From assembly GCA_950106755.1 (NCBI GenBank), contig OX467084.1:38009213-38073212 (forward strand): a DNA stretch of 64,000 bases, given 5' to 3'. This document shows, piece by piece, positions 13,310 through 25,321 of this stretch. A program made the translations under genes and the position numbers. The notes beneath the pieces were generated by a model that was not told where the DNA came from, ran no database searches, and worked only from the letters and a program-made list of their open reading frames with translations. The DNA is from Climacium dendroides. Taxonomy: Eukaryota > Streptophyta > Bryopsida > Hypnales > Climaciaceae. Within the stretch, counting starts at the first letter, position 1, and every line of letters starts with the position of its first letter.

Positions 13310-14110
13310 TAACTCCTTAAACCCCAAGGGTGTTTTTTGTCAAAACCACTCAAAATTGCCACTTCTGTTGGATTCACCTAAGAAAGCCAAATTTTTAAAA
13401 AAAATCTAACTATAGGATCTTGTAATTAACTTGTCCAAGAACATGTGGTAAAAAATTCATCAAATTTGATTGCATAGATTGCAAGATATTTGCATCCAAA
13501 GTGAAAAAAACGAGTTTTTCTAGCAATTTGTTTGACTAAATTTTTTTGGCTTTGAATCTTTTTAACTAAAATTTTTTATACTATTGATTTTGATTCTCTA
13601 AGTTTTTATGTTGAATAGTTGAGTTGAGAATGTAAGGAAAAAATTCAACAAAAAAACACTTAATTTTCACTCATTAAAAAATTATTAAATAGAAGTAAGT
13701 TGAAGGAAAAATCTAACCTTGTCTAGCAATTTCTTTCAGAAAATTTTTAAAATTGCATTCATAAATGGATCCTATAAGTTAATTTCTCAAAAAGATGCAT
13801 AGATTGCTTGAAAAACTAAGATTGTCCATAACTTTCTCATCACTAGTCCAAATAGAATGAATCAAAGCTTCAAATGTAAACAAAAATATAGAATTTCAAG
13901 AATTAAAAAATTATCATTTTGACATTTTTTGTTTTTTCTGTGCTCTCGTTGACCTCCACTTTTTGCTAATTGTGCCATAACTTTTTCTCCCAAGCACCAA
14001 TTGAAATAAAAATTATATATCCACAAAAACTCGTACAAAATCGCACATCTTCAAAAAGTTTCAAAAACATTTACTACAAATTGAGACAATAGGAACCTAT
14101 CCAGATCCAA
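13310..14110 (+). repeat. Dispersed repeat R1, copy 1
   Basis: This segment resembles 24311-24960 and 44601-45540, and the reverse complement of 61310-61860. Shared blocks include CAAAACCACTCAAAATTGCC, CTAACTATAGGATCTTGT, GATTGCAAGATATTTGCAT and GATTGTCCATAACTTTCTCA. No coding capacity or clear termini were found. It is probably an old, non-autonomous interspersed element. It lies just outside the left end of the large CACTA element. Confidence 0.75.
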
Positions 14111-14688
14111 ATTGTCCCTTGAGGGGACGAACAATCCTTTAGGGGTTAAGTTGTTAACCTTGTAAAAATGTTGTAGACCTAAAAGGTCTAATAGACTATG
14201 ACTTCATTGTTAACTAGTGTGCCTTGTACTGTTGCCACAGTCAAAACAAAAGTAAAAGTAACACTATAAGAAAACTGCATCTGCTTGGACATCCAGCAAA
14301 AAACGACGTATGTTCGCGAAAACACGATACGTCGCAAAAGACGTTGGGGTGTCAGGCCAAAAAAATGAAGATTTTGCTCTGATGTCTTCGATAGCATTGC
14401 TAGATTTCAGTCACAGCATACTGATGCTAAGAAAAACAATGATGCAATGTAAGACATCCAGGTGGACACCAGATGTTTCCAAGGATGTTTACAATAACAT
14501 GTTTAGCCACGTCACCATCTTTGGTCAAACTTAGCTCAGAAGTTGATTTAAAATTTTATTGCGGTCAGAGATAAAGTGACTGCCCAAGGTTAAAAAGAGG
14601 ACAACGAGCAGGTGGTGACTCCTAAAAGCTTATGTCGCATCTGATGTGGCGTGATGAGGTGGAAATTGTGTGACATGGACATGGGTGA

Positions 14689-14708
14689 TGACGTGGCATG
14701 CCACGTCA
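14689..14708. repeat. Left subterminal palindrome of the CACTA element
   Basis: TGACGTGGCATGCCACGTCA is a perfect 20-bp palindrome. Its 18-bp core recurs near the right end of the same element at 27073-27090. Such paired subterminal motifs in CACTA elements are usually bound by the element's own protein. Confidence 0.7.
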
Positions 14709-14854
14709 ACATACTTGACCTATCCATGTTCCGATCTTAGATGTCTCCGTGGACGTCACAAGTGATGTACTAACGTCCACATTGACGTCACTTCTGACGT
14801 CAACATTTTGTACTTACTGCGAATGTAACTTCAAACCACATGCTATCCACTGTG

Positions 14855-14985
14855 GGCTAGGGGGATTGACCCCCTCATTGCCCCTGCGGGCCATTTCCAA
14901 TCCAACCCCCGACCTCCCTGCCTCCCTCCTCCTCCAACCTACCGCTTGCTCCCGGCCTCCTCCACTCCGACCTCCTGCTCTCATG
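14855..14985 (+). repeat. Left terminal inverted repeat of the MULE
   Basis: GC-rich (about 60%) in an AT-rich neighbourhood. It matches the reverse complement of 23000-23190, including ATTGCCCCTGCGGGC, ACCTCCCTGCCTCC and CACTCCGACCTCCTGCTC. Indels separate these blocks. Confidence 0.8.
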
Positions 14986-15247
14986 CGACCTTTTAAATTT
15001 CAAACTCTATTAGTGTGGAATTTTTTTGAAAGACGTTTAATTCGATTGGTCCAATGTTTCCCTTCAAAACTTTGAAATTGAGTTAGTTTTGAGTGAAGTT
15101 ATTGACTTCATGAATTGAAGTAACTTAATTATTCCTTATTGTTTCTTTACATACCATTATTACCATATCATTTGTTTTAAAACTAATAAATCTATTAAAT
15201 TGAGTTTTTGCATAACTTTTTTATTATTATCTAGACTTCTACTTCTA

Positions 15248-15333
15248 TAGCGTGTTATTATTTGGTTTAAAGCAATGGATTGCTAATTCATTGTACATTT
15301 TTTTGTACCAAGGGTTCGAATCCCTCTCTCTCC
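15248..15333 (+). pseudogene. trnS-GCU: Plastid-like tRNA-Ser(GCU) relic inside the MULE
   Basis: The right two thirds of a class II tRNA can be folded. The anticodon stem-loop is ATGGA-TTGCTAA-TTCAT with anticodon GCU. A long variable arm follows (TGTAC...GTAC around a T run). The T arm is AGGGTTCGAATCCCT, and the 3' acceptor strand TCTCTCC ends at 15333. The A-box part (TTTGGTTTAAAGC) resembles plastid trnS-GCU, but the 5' acceptor strand no longer pairs with the 3' strand, so it is not expected to make a working tRNA. The variable arm and T arm look plastid-like from memory. A nuclear tRNA-Ser origin is less likely but not excluded. Confidence 0.7.
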
Positions 15334-18300
15334 TTCAACTAACAAATAATTTTTTTTAATTTGAAAAATTATATTTATATTTATTTCTTCATTTTTCTAA
15401 TTTTTTTATATATATAAAAATATTCTTTTACGTCATAGATTATGACCATGATCATTTGATTAAAAAACCGAAAACAAAAAGACAACAACAAAAAAAAGTA
15501 ATGTATAAACAAAGAATTTAAGAGTAAGGATAACATAATCTTTTGGCTCATTATTAGAAATAGAATACAATAGATTCTAAATTAAATTAAAATAAAACAT
15601 ACATTTTTATTTCTGCAATTTTTATTTTCATTATTTAAATCAAAATTATGGAGAAAGGAGGATTTGAATCCCTGTCATGTTCCATAAATGTAAATAATAA
15701 ACTTCACTTGCTTTCATAAGTTAGTGATAAAAATTCATTCATTTTAGTTGAAGGAAAGAAAAGTTGTTTTTCAATTCAAAATTCCAAAAGATTTTTTTCA
15801 TATTTTTATATAATGGAAAATCCTACTTTCAAATTTTGAGTTTAGATTTAGATTTTTCAAACAATCATACCTAAAAAAATGTAAAAAACATAACAATGGA
15901 AGTGTTTGGATGTTATAAAATCAAACTTAGAAGAATATAATTTGATGAAGACTTTCAAAAAAAAGTTGTAAAATAAGATTTATAGACCATATAGTTCCAT
16001 CAATTGTTATACTCGGTGATGTTTTTCAATAAAATTTTAAACCAAAATTTGATAATTCTTTCTAAAATGTTTGTGATTTTCATGATATATTTTCCTTTAA
16101 GTTCAATATTCTAAATTTTAATTATGGTGATCATCTAAGACTTTGTTTTATTGATTTATTCAAATCATTTTTAAAGGTCATATTTTAAACTCAAGAAAAT
16201 TAGTTTTTTAGGTCAAACATATTTATAACCTTTAAACTACATAAGATTTGAAAAGTGAAGTTCTGAACATCTATACTAAATAAATATGAGAACCCCATGA
16301 ACAATTCTTTAGAAGGATGAAAAAACAATGATTGTGTTCACTCAATATATGTTTGTGTTCTTCCCTAATTTGCTTAAAATTTGAATGCATGGTCTTTTAA
16401 AGGTTTCATCCCTAAATCTTTGCAATACAACCTTTTTGAAATTCAAAAAAAATTATAGATTCTGTACAAATTGAAGATTTATCAAGTTATTTTATGTGTT
16501 TTTCATTTCATTAACAAAATATTTTGTAATTACAAATCTTCTCTCAAAATGATAATTTAAATAGTAATTATTGTGTGACCATAAGTTACACTAAGAATGA
16601 ATTTTTTATTCCAAAGCCAATGAATTCCTTGTACTTTGAAAAGCACCTAGCATAAGAATATCCAAGTTTGAAATTTGAATAACTGAACCACTCCAAGTGA
16701 AAAAGTAAACACAAAAAACTATAGAAGTCACATTAATCTATTGTAAGAATGGAATATTTTGCAAATACAAGACGAATTCATTAAATTATTTGTTGGGTCA
16801 ATTCTTTGGTTTTGAGTGAAGATGTACCTTCATGAATTTGGGATTTAGGTAGAGCACTCAATAGTGACCAAAAAATGAAAAATTCCTAACACAAGACCTA
16901 ATATGTAAAATCAAATAACCAAGAATACCAAGAAAATTTAACTTAGGTTACATTTTGAACTTGGGGCTCTGTCAAATCCTTGTCCCTATAATTAGTTGTT
17001 GATGTGAAAATTTTATGAAATTTCTGAAAGCAATTCATTCAATCTTTCTTGACATTTCAATTCTATGTCTCACAAACCTATGAAATACAATTTATTTCCA
17101 CTTCAATGTCAGCTATTGTGTAAGATCAACATATAGAGGAAAATGCGTCTTTCAATTTCATACAAAACAAGGTTGAACATTGACCTGCACCTAGTACCAT
17201 TACCCAATGCAAATATTGTTTTCCAATTTCTACAAAACATAATCATTCAATCTTTTATGATGAGAGGTTTAGGGATTCACATTCAACTTCCAAGATAGCT
17301 CTCATAATCAACAATCTAGCTACTATTTATTTGTTTCATTTCATAATTGACCACATGAAATTTAGCATTTCCAAACAACCATAACCATTGATAGCTTGAG
17401 TTTCAAGCAATCTTCTAAGCCCAAACATTGGGATTGGCACTGATCATTGAGAATGCCTACTCATTGTTTTAAAGTGATGTAACATGCAAAATAATTCATG
17501 TACCAAAAAGCATGGCTTTAAGAACCAATTGCAATTTGAGGGTTGCATTTTGAAGTGACTACACTTTAAGTACTATAAAAAAAATTCTTTGTTTCAGGGG
17601 TCTTATATCATAGACATGCCAAAATAAAAGTTTTACACAATAAAAGTTTTACACAACAAATGAATTAACACCCTCCCTCCCTTATAATGTGTTGAAAAAT
17701 GAAAACATGATAATTATTATTACATATTTTGGGGAGTTAGGGGTGCATTAAATAAAGAGCCAACATAGCTTGGAAATGCATGTAGTAAACTTGGCAAATG
17801 AAGTATTCAGCCTTACATATTCAGAAAATCTAGTAGGATTTAATGACATAATATGTTCTTAATTGGCTATGAATATCCTAAACATGTACTTGATTTAGGC
17901 AATTGATCATTGTGGCTAATGTCCATATTGTGAACATGCCGAAATTACCACATCCAATGTTCAATTTCAATGAAAAAATGTTAGACTACATGTCTCTGTA
18001 ACTCTAGTTTTCCACTAAAAAATTCATATCCATTAAAGTTTTAATGCATTATAGTAAATTAGTAGTTCAATCTTGGAGGAATTTTTTATTGCATTCGCAT
18101 GGAAGCATGTATTTATCCTCATAATTATTTATTTTCATATTATTGTATATCATTGCACATTAAATCTTTTAAATATATGTGTATGATAATATTACTAAAA
18201 TTTTCAACATTATAGGATAAACCATTACACAAGTGCAATTGTAATTGAAAGAGATATAAAAAAGAACCATGCAAATTAGATTATCTTCATAATCAATCAC

Positions 18301-18339
18301 ATGAAAATTATACCAAAACACAAAAATATAACTCAAGTT
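15334..18339. other. Non-coding interior of the MULE
   Basis: About 3 kb of AT-rich DNA between the tRNA relic and the 3' end of the transposase gene. A second tRNA-like T-arm motif (GGATTTGAATCCC) lies near 15,660, but no full fold was found. No coding frame is recognised. Confidence 0.5.
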
Positions 18340-20930
18340 TCATTGTTTTGGAGATGAAATCTTCCTTCTTTTTCTCGATCCTTGTAGTCGCTCTCTCCAA
18401 TCCTTTTTTCTCCTCAGTGAATTGCCATCATTATTCTCTATGACTCCAAATACTGCATGAGGATGTGAAAGTTGACCATCTTGCAAAACCCGGATCCGCC
18501 TAATGTCAGCTACCACTCTAGTCATCATAGACTGCATGTGGTTCAATAGTTCAATACCACCAGCAGTTGCTTCTTCTGTAGCATCCTTTACTAATTTTTG
18601 AATTAGTGCTAATGACCCTGCAATAGTTGGTTGCGGTTCTTCATGTTCTATTTCATGAGTACCATCGATAGGGTCATCATAGTGGGTCTCCTCCACATTC
18701 CCAATTAGTGTATTGTCATTGTTGTTGTCATCATTGCAATCATTGTCATCATTGAAATTTTGAGATGGATCAAGTGGAATTTGCTCTTCAAACTTGTCAT
18801 CATTGTAGTCATTGTCATCATTGTAGTCACTGTCATCATTGAAATTTTCAAATGGATCAAGTGCAATTTGCTCTTAAAACATAGCTGCCAATCCTCCTCG
18901 AATAGAACCATAATAGGTGCCTAGATATTCAAGAATAATATTCCAAGATAAATTCGTGGAAACTTTCAGAATTACTAGTTGATGTTTACAAAAGTTGCCA
19001 CGTATACTCCATTCACACGAGCAACAAGCATATTGAGTATACGGTTCAGGAATTTTGTACCACCGGTCTTGTACACTCTGAGACTTCACTTTCCATATGT
19101 TGTCCTTGTAAGTAGGTTGCTCAATATCTTCTAATGGAATTTCTTTGGCCCATATGATTCCATTCTCCACAATCTTTTCAATAGACTTATTTACAACAAA
19201 CCCATTTAATTTTCTTTCTTGCATGTACATGTAATGGTTCATCACTAGGGTTGTAAGGCGCCACACAAGAAAATCAATTCGTCTACCTCGCTTATCTCAA
19301 TTGTCAACCAGCATCCACCATTTCAATGTTCCATGATAAGCTTCGATGCTTGATTGTGTGTCTTGATTAGAATGATGATGTCGGCGATGACCAATAAGAT
19401 ATAATTCTACAAAACAAAATTATTATTACTATGGCTATAATAATATTAAAATTGACAAATAGTGAGGTCAATAAATACCTTCAAGAAGATGGAAAACCAT
19501 TATTCATAATAATTATGAAATGAATACAATAAATTCTAAATTTGAAAATATGAAGTTCACATACCTTGATGATTGTAGTGTGCATCGAAGTAGGCTTTCA
19601 TGTTGTCCACATAAAAATATTGGAAAAGATATTTTCCAAATTCTTGAGCACAGGCAATGAAGGTAGACTCATGTTCTTTGTACTCAATAGGCATATATAA
19701 ATATGCATGCATTGTTTTGAATACAAGTTCTCGTAAGTTCCCTATGTTTGGAACTTTATGCAGAATATGATTTTTACTATTTTTTATCACATAAAAAGCG
19801 CATAAATACACTGGAACATTGTCCTCTGGCCGTGCACATTTTAGGGCATTCCTTATCTCGACAGCGTCATCTGTGAGGAAACAAGAGGGTAGGAAAGTTG
19901 GCATATCTTTCATGATATGTCTCTTTAGAGGCTCCAACCACATAGTGAGGTCCTCTTCAATTGATTAACTAGATAAAATCCAAACAACAGGAATACCATT
20001 ATTCCAATCATCAAATACAAGTAAAGACCACAACAAATAATTTGGAATGTTGGTTCCATGTGTTGCATCCATAGAGATGGCTCCTTTATGACCAAACTTC
20101 ATCATCATTTGTTTTTGCCATGCAGTTTGAATGCCCAAAATGAACAGCAAGTCAGTGATGTCATCTTTTTCATGCCATATGAAGACATTTTGTGGGTATT
20201 GTTCAACCCACATCTTCACACTAGAAAAGTCATTTGGGTCTCGACGCCAAATTTCCATTTTCCCTCGTCGTTCATAGTATGCTATATCTCGCAATTCTAA
20301 GAAATCATTGCGAGTAAATGGTAGTTCCGGCCTCTTTCACTCTGTCCAATTTTGCTTGTGTTCTTCAAAAATTTGAAGGGATGTAAACCCTTCACTTAAT
20401 TTTCTTTTAATCCAAGCCTTCATCTCAGTAGACATCCTTGGTTGGCAGGCTGTTATTCTTCCTATAGATTCTGGATCATTTGGTCCATGAGCAGGAGTCC
20501 CATCTTTTCGTGTGTGATCCACATGATAATATGCTATTTCTACTACATGTGGATGTAATTGTAGTTGCTTCACAGAGAATTTTGCAATACATCCACGTTT
20601 TTTGGATTTGGGATGTTGAAGATCATTTCTATGATCTTCTGGCCCATATGCGCACTCATACCAAACATGCTCAATAAAGGAAGAAATGTAAGGTCTCTTC
20701 TTTTCCTCCCCTTTCTGTCGATGCTTCACATTCCATCCAACTGTCGAACCATCTTCACATTTTTGCCCTTTAATAAAATCCTCAACCCTCTCATAAGGTA
20801 TATAGGCATGAACTATCACAGTTGCATTTCCATATCCTTGCCTACTAGATTGGGTCCATGTGATATCTTGAAACCCAATAGGACCAAATGGAGGAGTTTG
20901 TAACTCAAATTGTTTGCGTGACTTTGGCAT
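18340..20930 (-). pseudogene. MULE transposase gene, decayed (DDE/SWIM type)
   Basis: Read on the minus strand from the ATG at 20930 (MPKSRKQFELQTPPFGP). In order: a WRKY-GCM1/FLYWCH-like zinc motif (WYECAYG, RGCIAKFSV, HTRKDG at about 20,660-20,490); a MULE core with candidate catalytic Asp in SMDATHGTN (about 20,060) and in FLTDDAVEIRNA (about 19,870); a probable intron (donor CATCAAG|GTATGT at about 19,562, acceptor TTTTGTAG at about 19,409); a SWIM zinc finger CSCEWSIRGNFCKHQ (about 19,000); an acidic Asn/Asp-rich region with two imperfect copies of a unit containing LDP and NFNDD; and a basic C-terminus. Four in-frame stops interrupt it: TGA at 20337-20339, TAA at 19965-19967, TGA just after WWMLVDN at about 19,297, and TAA at 18874-18876. 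The reading frame continues across each stop with no frameshift. It probably moved the element before inactivation. The catalytic Glu was not assigned. Confidence 0.85.
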
Positions 20931-22554
20931 TTTTAATCCTAGCAATGAACATTGAGAAAAACACATTAATAAAATAATCATGCAGTAAACCAAAAACAAT
21001 TAAAGATTGTCCATAACTTTAAAATAAACAATGAAAACAAACAAACAAACAATGATAATATGTATTTATGGAGTAAAAAGTTGAAGGCCCAGAAAAGGTA
21101 ATGTTGCCTGAAACGCATAATTAGTCATGTCATTTGTCATAGAAGTAAGACTTATAAGGATCCTAAATTTTCTTTTGTAAAATTGAATGTTACTCAAAAT
21201 TGATTAGAAGCCTCTGAAATTGTGAATGTTTGTGAGAGTAATTGTAATGAATTAGATGCCTTCTTTTAGAAATTATTGATCAACCTTCTTAATAATAAAT
21301 ATATAATAATATAAATAAAGCTTTCTATTTCTATTGTAATACCACCTTACTAGTAGGTTTATCACATGAACACCAAATACTTAATCAAAGGCCAAAATAA
21401 AGGTTAGTGAAAATTAAAATTTGATTTATGCCATTTAAACAACCATTCGAAATTAAACAATGTATTTGAGTAGGTTTAAGTACTTTATTATAATGGTTTC
21501 AAACAAGATGGCAGGTAATGTATTATAAAAATGCATAGCACATTGAAACAAAATGGCCATAAATGGCCAATACAAATCTTTAGAGAAGGAAATTATGATT
21601 CTTCAATAAATTTCACTTTCTAAGATAAGACAAAATAGTAGGCTGATTTTCAAAAATATGAAATATTATTTTTTCTTTAAATTTATTGACATACTAGGTA
21701 GTAAGGTACAATATTTCATTTCTTCAAAGTTTTGTTGAATAAACCTATTACATATACTACACATGTAGGACATGATTAACAATGTTGCGGGTAGCATATC
21801 AAAGTTAATGAAAATTACCAAGTTTTGATCGATACACTTTTATAAGTTTACCTTAGTCTTCAATTGAGATGCCAAATGTAGATCAAATCAGTTCTTCATT
21901 GTTGGGCTATCACTGACCTGTGAAAGAACAAGTCAGAACGCCAACGATCCTACTCAATAATAATTTCATAAAGACCAATGCACAATCAAGCAAGTGAAAT
22001 TACAAGTGAAAAATGGTATACAAGGTTTCAAACTACGATGCCCATTTAATAACTACCTACGTATGGACAAAAAGCGAACAATGTTTTAGCAAATGGCTTC
22101 ATTACTAATAAGGACAAGTTATTCAAATATGCAGGTTAACCAAGAAGGGTTCAAACCTGTATTCTAAGAATGTCATAAAGGAATGCTGAAATAGGATTGA
22201 TGCCGGCCTTCCCACCTACAAAACTGCAGCATCATCTCTCGATTGTCTCATGGAACTTCAATGTCATCAAATTAGTTTCAATTTCTAGGGCTCTATACGC
22301 TATCTTTGGGCAATTGCCAGTCCCTTAAAATGGCCTGATTTATGATCAGATTTCCTCCAAAATACAGTATCTTACATTCAATAACAAACTATTGAGAAAA
22401 GTATCCCTTCTTTGTGTTGCCAATAACTTTCAGCCCATCTAAGTGTTTCAGAGGAAGAGGGCCATAGACTTGGAGTCCTAAGTTGTGGCTACACTCTGGA
22501 TGCTCTTCTGGGTATCGGTTGATAAATGAATTGAAACTATATCAAATGGAGCAG
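20931..22554. other. 5' flank of the transposase gene within the MULE
   Basis: AT-rich DNA between the transposase start and the right terminal region. It presumably holds the transposase promoter, but no specific element is recognised. Confidence 0.4.
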
Positions 22555-22812
22555 GGGCAGGTCGGAAGGAGCAGGAAGGTCGCTTACAACATTACAGGAA
22601 ATCAATTATCACACATCCTCCTACATGTTGATTACAATGCAGCACTAGCCCCCGCAGCAGAATCTGAAGCAAAAGGAGGTCAGTAGGTCAGAGGGAGCGG
22701 GAGCAGGTCGCTTACACATCACTGCAAATTGATTATCACACTCCTCCTACATGTTGATTAGAATGTAGCGTTAGCCCCTGCAGCAGAATCTGAAGCAAAA
22801 GGAGATCAATAG
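22555..22812 (+). repeat. Tandem duplication inside the right end of the MULE, period about 127 bp
   Basis: Two copies share GGTCGCTTACA (22579 and 22707), CTCCTACATGTTGATTA, and CAGCAGAATCTGAAGCAAAA ending near 22,677 and 22,800. The offset is 126-128 bases. Subterminal tandem units are common in MULEs. Confidence 0.8.
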
Positions 22813-22999
22813 TTTGTCTGGCATCAACAACTCTCAAATGTCATTTTTTCGCCACACTCATCTAATACAACTATCTGTCAAGCAACACATTTTCAAGAGA
22901 ACTGAACATCATGAGATCTGTTTTTTAAGGAGATCCATTTTCCACGAAGGCGCAACGGATTACAGATCACCGCTTGAAGGAAAGCTAAAGGAGGTCAGA

Positions 23000-23190
23000 G
23001 TGGGGGAACAGGGGCAGGTCGGAGTGGGGGAGCAGGAGGTCGGAGTGGGGAAGGCCTGGAGCAGGTCGGAGGGAGCACGAGCAGGCGATAGGTTGGAGGC
23101 AGGGAGGTTGGGGGTCAGACGGGAAATGGCCCCCTCATCCCTCCGTCATCCAGCCCGCAGGGGCAATAAGGGGGTCAATCCCCCTTAGCC
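23000..23190 (-). repeat. Right terminal inverted repeat of the MULE
   Basis: Inverted partner of 14855-14985. Its inner part also holds short tandem units of the type AGGTCGGAGTGGGG, which makes it longer than the left repeat. Confidence 0.8.
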
Positions 23191-23765
23191 ATCCACTGTG
23201 CGTTTCATTATGTTTGACTGGACGTGTGGGTGTTGTGGAAGCAATTGTAGGCGTCTTCTTTGATGTCAAAATGACTATAGATGCATGACATGACTTTATA
23301 CCCAAGGTTGAATTTGCACATGATGCATGTCCTTCCTATGTAGTACAAAATGACTTATGAGTTTACTTGGTTTAGGTTCATTTTTGGGCTATTGAAGTAT
23401 TACATTTTGCGCACATTCAACAAACTTCATTAGGATAAAACTCCACCCTATTCATATGATGTCACTTGTAGCACCAAGTAAGACAGACTCTGCCACAAAA
23501 TGCACGTTCAAAATGCAATATATCTACTTAGAAGACATGAACATGCTGATGGCTTTGTATTTCTCAGACGTCCTACATGACGTCAAAATGCTGGCACAAC
23601 AAACACATGTCAATGATGTGAACACCCTATGTTTCCTCCTCAGATGCAATGTCATCGCTAACTACGGCAACATACTCTCCACCATTGTCTGCTAGTTGGT
23701 GTTCCGGATCCACGACTTGTTGCAAGTGGTTGTAAGCCATCAAAGTCCCTATCATTCACCAACTG

Positions 23766-23990
23766 CACCATATAAGAAAACTGTTTTTTTTTTATGACAG
23801 GCCAAAAACGTTGTATGTCCAAGATAACATCATACGTCTGAGAAAACATTGGGATGTCACGTCGACGGACACTAGAAAAGCAGAGATTTGGGTTTGATGT
23901 TGTAGAAAGCATTGCTAAATTTCAGTTATAGCATATTGGTGCTATGAAAAACAATGATGCAATCTAAGATATTGTTGTGAACATCAAATG
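23766..23990 (+). repeat. Second, degraded copy of the CACTA left end
   Basis: CACCATATAAGAAAACTG at 23766, followed by blocks such as CATTGCTAAATTTCAG and AAAAACAATGATGCAAT, parallels the first 200 bases of the CACTA element (14262-14460) in the same orientation. It is either an internal duplication or a second, older CACTA insertion inside the first. No separate right end was found for it. Confidence 0.65.
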
Positions 23991-24310
23991 TTTTAAAAAA
24001 TGTCCAGAAAATTTTTCAAAATGTTATAAGCTATATAGATTTAATTTATATAACAATTTTATATAAATTAGATGAATGGATTTGTTATGAAAAAAGGTTT
24101 ACAAAATCATATCAATATTATATTATATAAAAATATTTATTTTTAACTTAAGATTTAAATTCTAAATTTTATTAGTTTAAAATCATAAATTTTGCATCAA
24201 ATTTTAATAATTTTTATTGCTATTTCACCTACTTAACTTATTATTTTCAAATCATTCATATCTAATGTGGGGTGATTTTCTAGTATTCTTGGATTTTGAG
24301 ATATTTGACA

Positions 24311-24960
24311 TCTTAACCCTTAAAGGACCAAGGCCTTTTTTTTGCCAGAAAACATTGAAAATTGCCATTTCTGTAGCAAAGAATAAAAGAAATTTTAATT
24401 TTTTTTCACATCTAACTATAGGATCTTACACCTAACAAGTAGAAAAAATTGTAGAAAAAATTTCAGAATTTTTGACTGCATAGGTTTAAAGTGGAAAAAA
24501 CAAGTTTTTTAGCGCATTGAGGGACTAGATTTTTTGACTTTGTAAAATTTTTGTACTACAAAGTTTTGAGATTTAAATATTTATAGTAGAGAATTGAGTT
24601 GAGAGTTCAGGAAAATAAATAAAAAATAAAAAAACTTAAATTTCATTCTTAAGAAAATTGTTAAGTAGAAGTAGGTATGAGATAGAAGGAAAATCTAAAA
24701 TATTAATAAATTTTAGATGGAATTAAAATGCACTAATCCCAATGGTGAGATTGTTCTAGCAATTAAACTAAACCACGTGAAATTTTTATTTTGAAAAAAT
24801 TGTAAAAATTGCGTTCAGAAATGCATCCAACAAGTTATTTTTTTCAAGAAGATGCTCTAATTGCCTAAAAAACAAAAATGTCCATAACTTTCTCATAACA
24901 AATCCAAATGAAATGAATCAAAGCTTTCTAGATAGACAAAAATATAATCTACAATTGGAA
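24311..24960 (+). repeat. Dispersed repeat R1, copy 2 (inside the CACTA element)
   Basis: Shares CTAACTATAGGATCTTA, AGTGGAAAAAACAAGTTTTT and TGTCCATAACTTTCTCATA with copies 1 and 3. It lacks the last part present in copy 1. Confidence 0.7.
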
Positions 24961-25321
24961 TTTTATGTTGGATGTATTGTTGTATCATACTATATTAAAG
25001 TTGATGTTGCAAACAACCTTGATTTAATAAATGTGACTTTATCAATTAAATGTTCAAGGAGACATCCCCATATATGTTGGAAATGACATGCAAATGTTCA
25101 TCATGACATCATAGACAACAAATAAGATTTGTAGAAAATTTAGAAATTGTTGAAGCAAATGTTTAAAACAACATTGATGTGAATGTCTAATTTCATACTA
25201 CAGATGTTCTTTTGAATGTTTACAATGACGTCAAAAAAAACATAACTAAGACATGTAAATGTTTTTTAAAACATCATTTCAGACATCATTGTATTTATGT
25301 TGCTACTCATATTTTAGTTTT

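Larger units (their letters stand above)
14855..23190 (-). mobile_element. Mutator-like element (MULE), 8.3 kb, nested in the CACTA element
   Basis: The left end starts GGCTAGGGGGATTGACCCCC. The right end, read on the other strand, starts GGCTAAGGGGGATTGACCCC, and GC-rich similarity continues inward for about 100 bases with indels. The 10 bases outside each end are identical: ATCCACTGTG at 14845-14854 and at 23191-23200. Long terminal inverted repeats, a 9-11-bp target duplication and an internal MULE-type transposase together identify the class. The target site lies inside the CACTA element, so the MULE inserted later. Confidence 0.9.

Noticed and set aside
15640..15690. tRNA-like T-arm GGATTTGAATCCC inside the MULE
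   Set aside because: The reverse strand resembles the 3' end of an organelle tRNA, but no matching 5' half was found. It may be more plastid-derived DNA, but is too weak to annotate.
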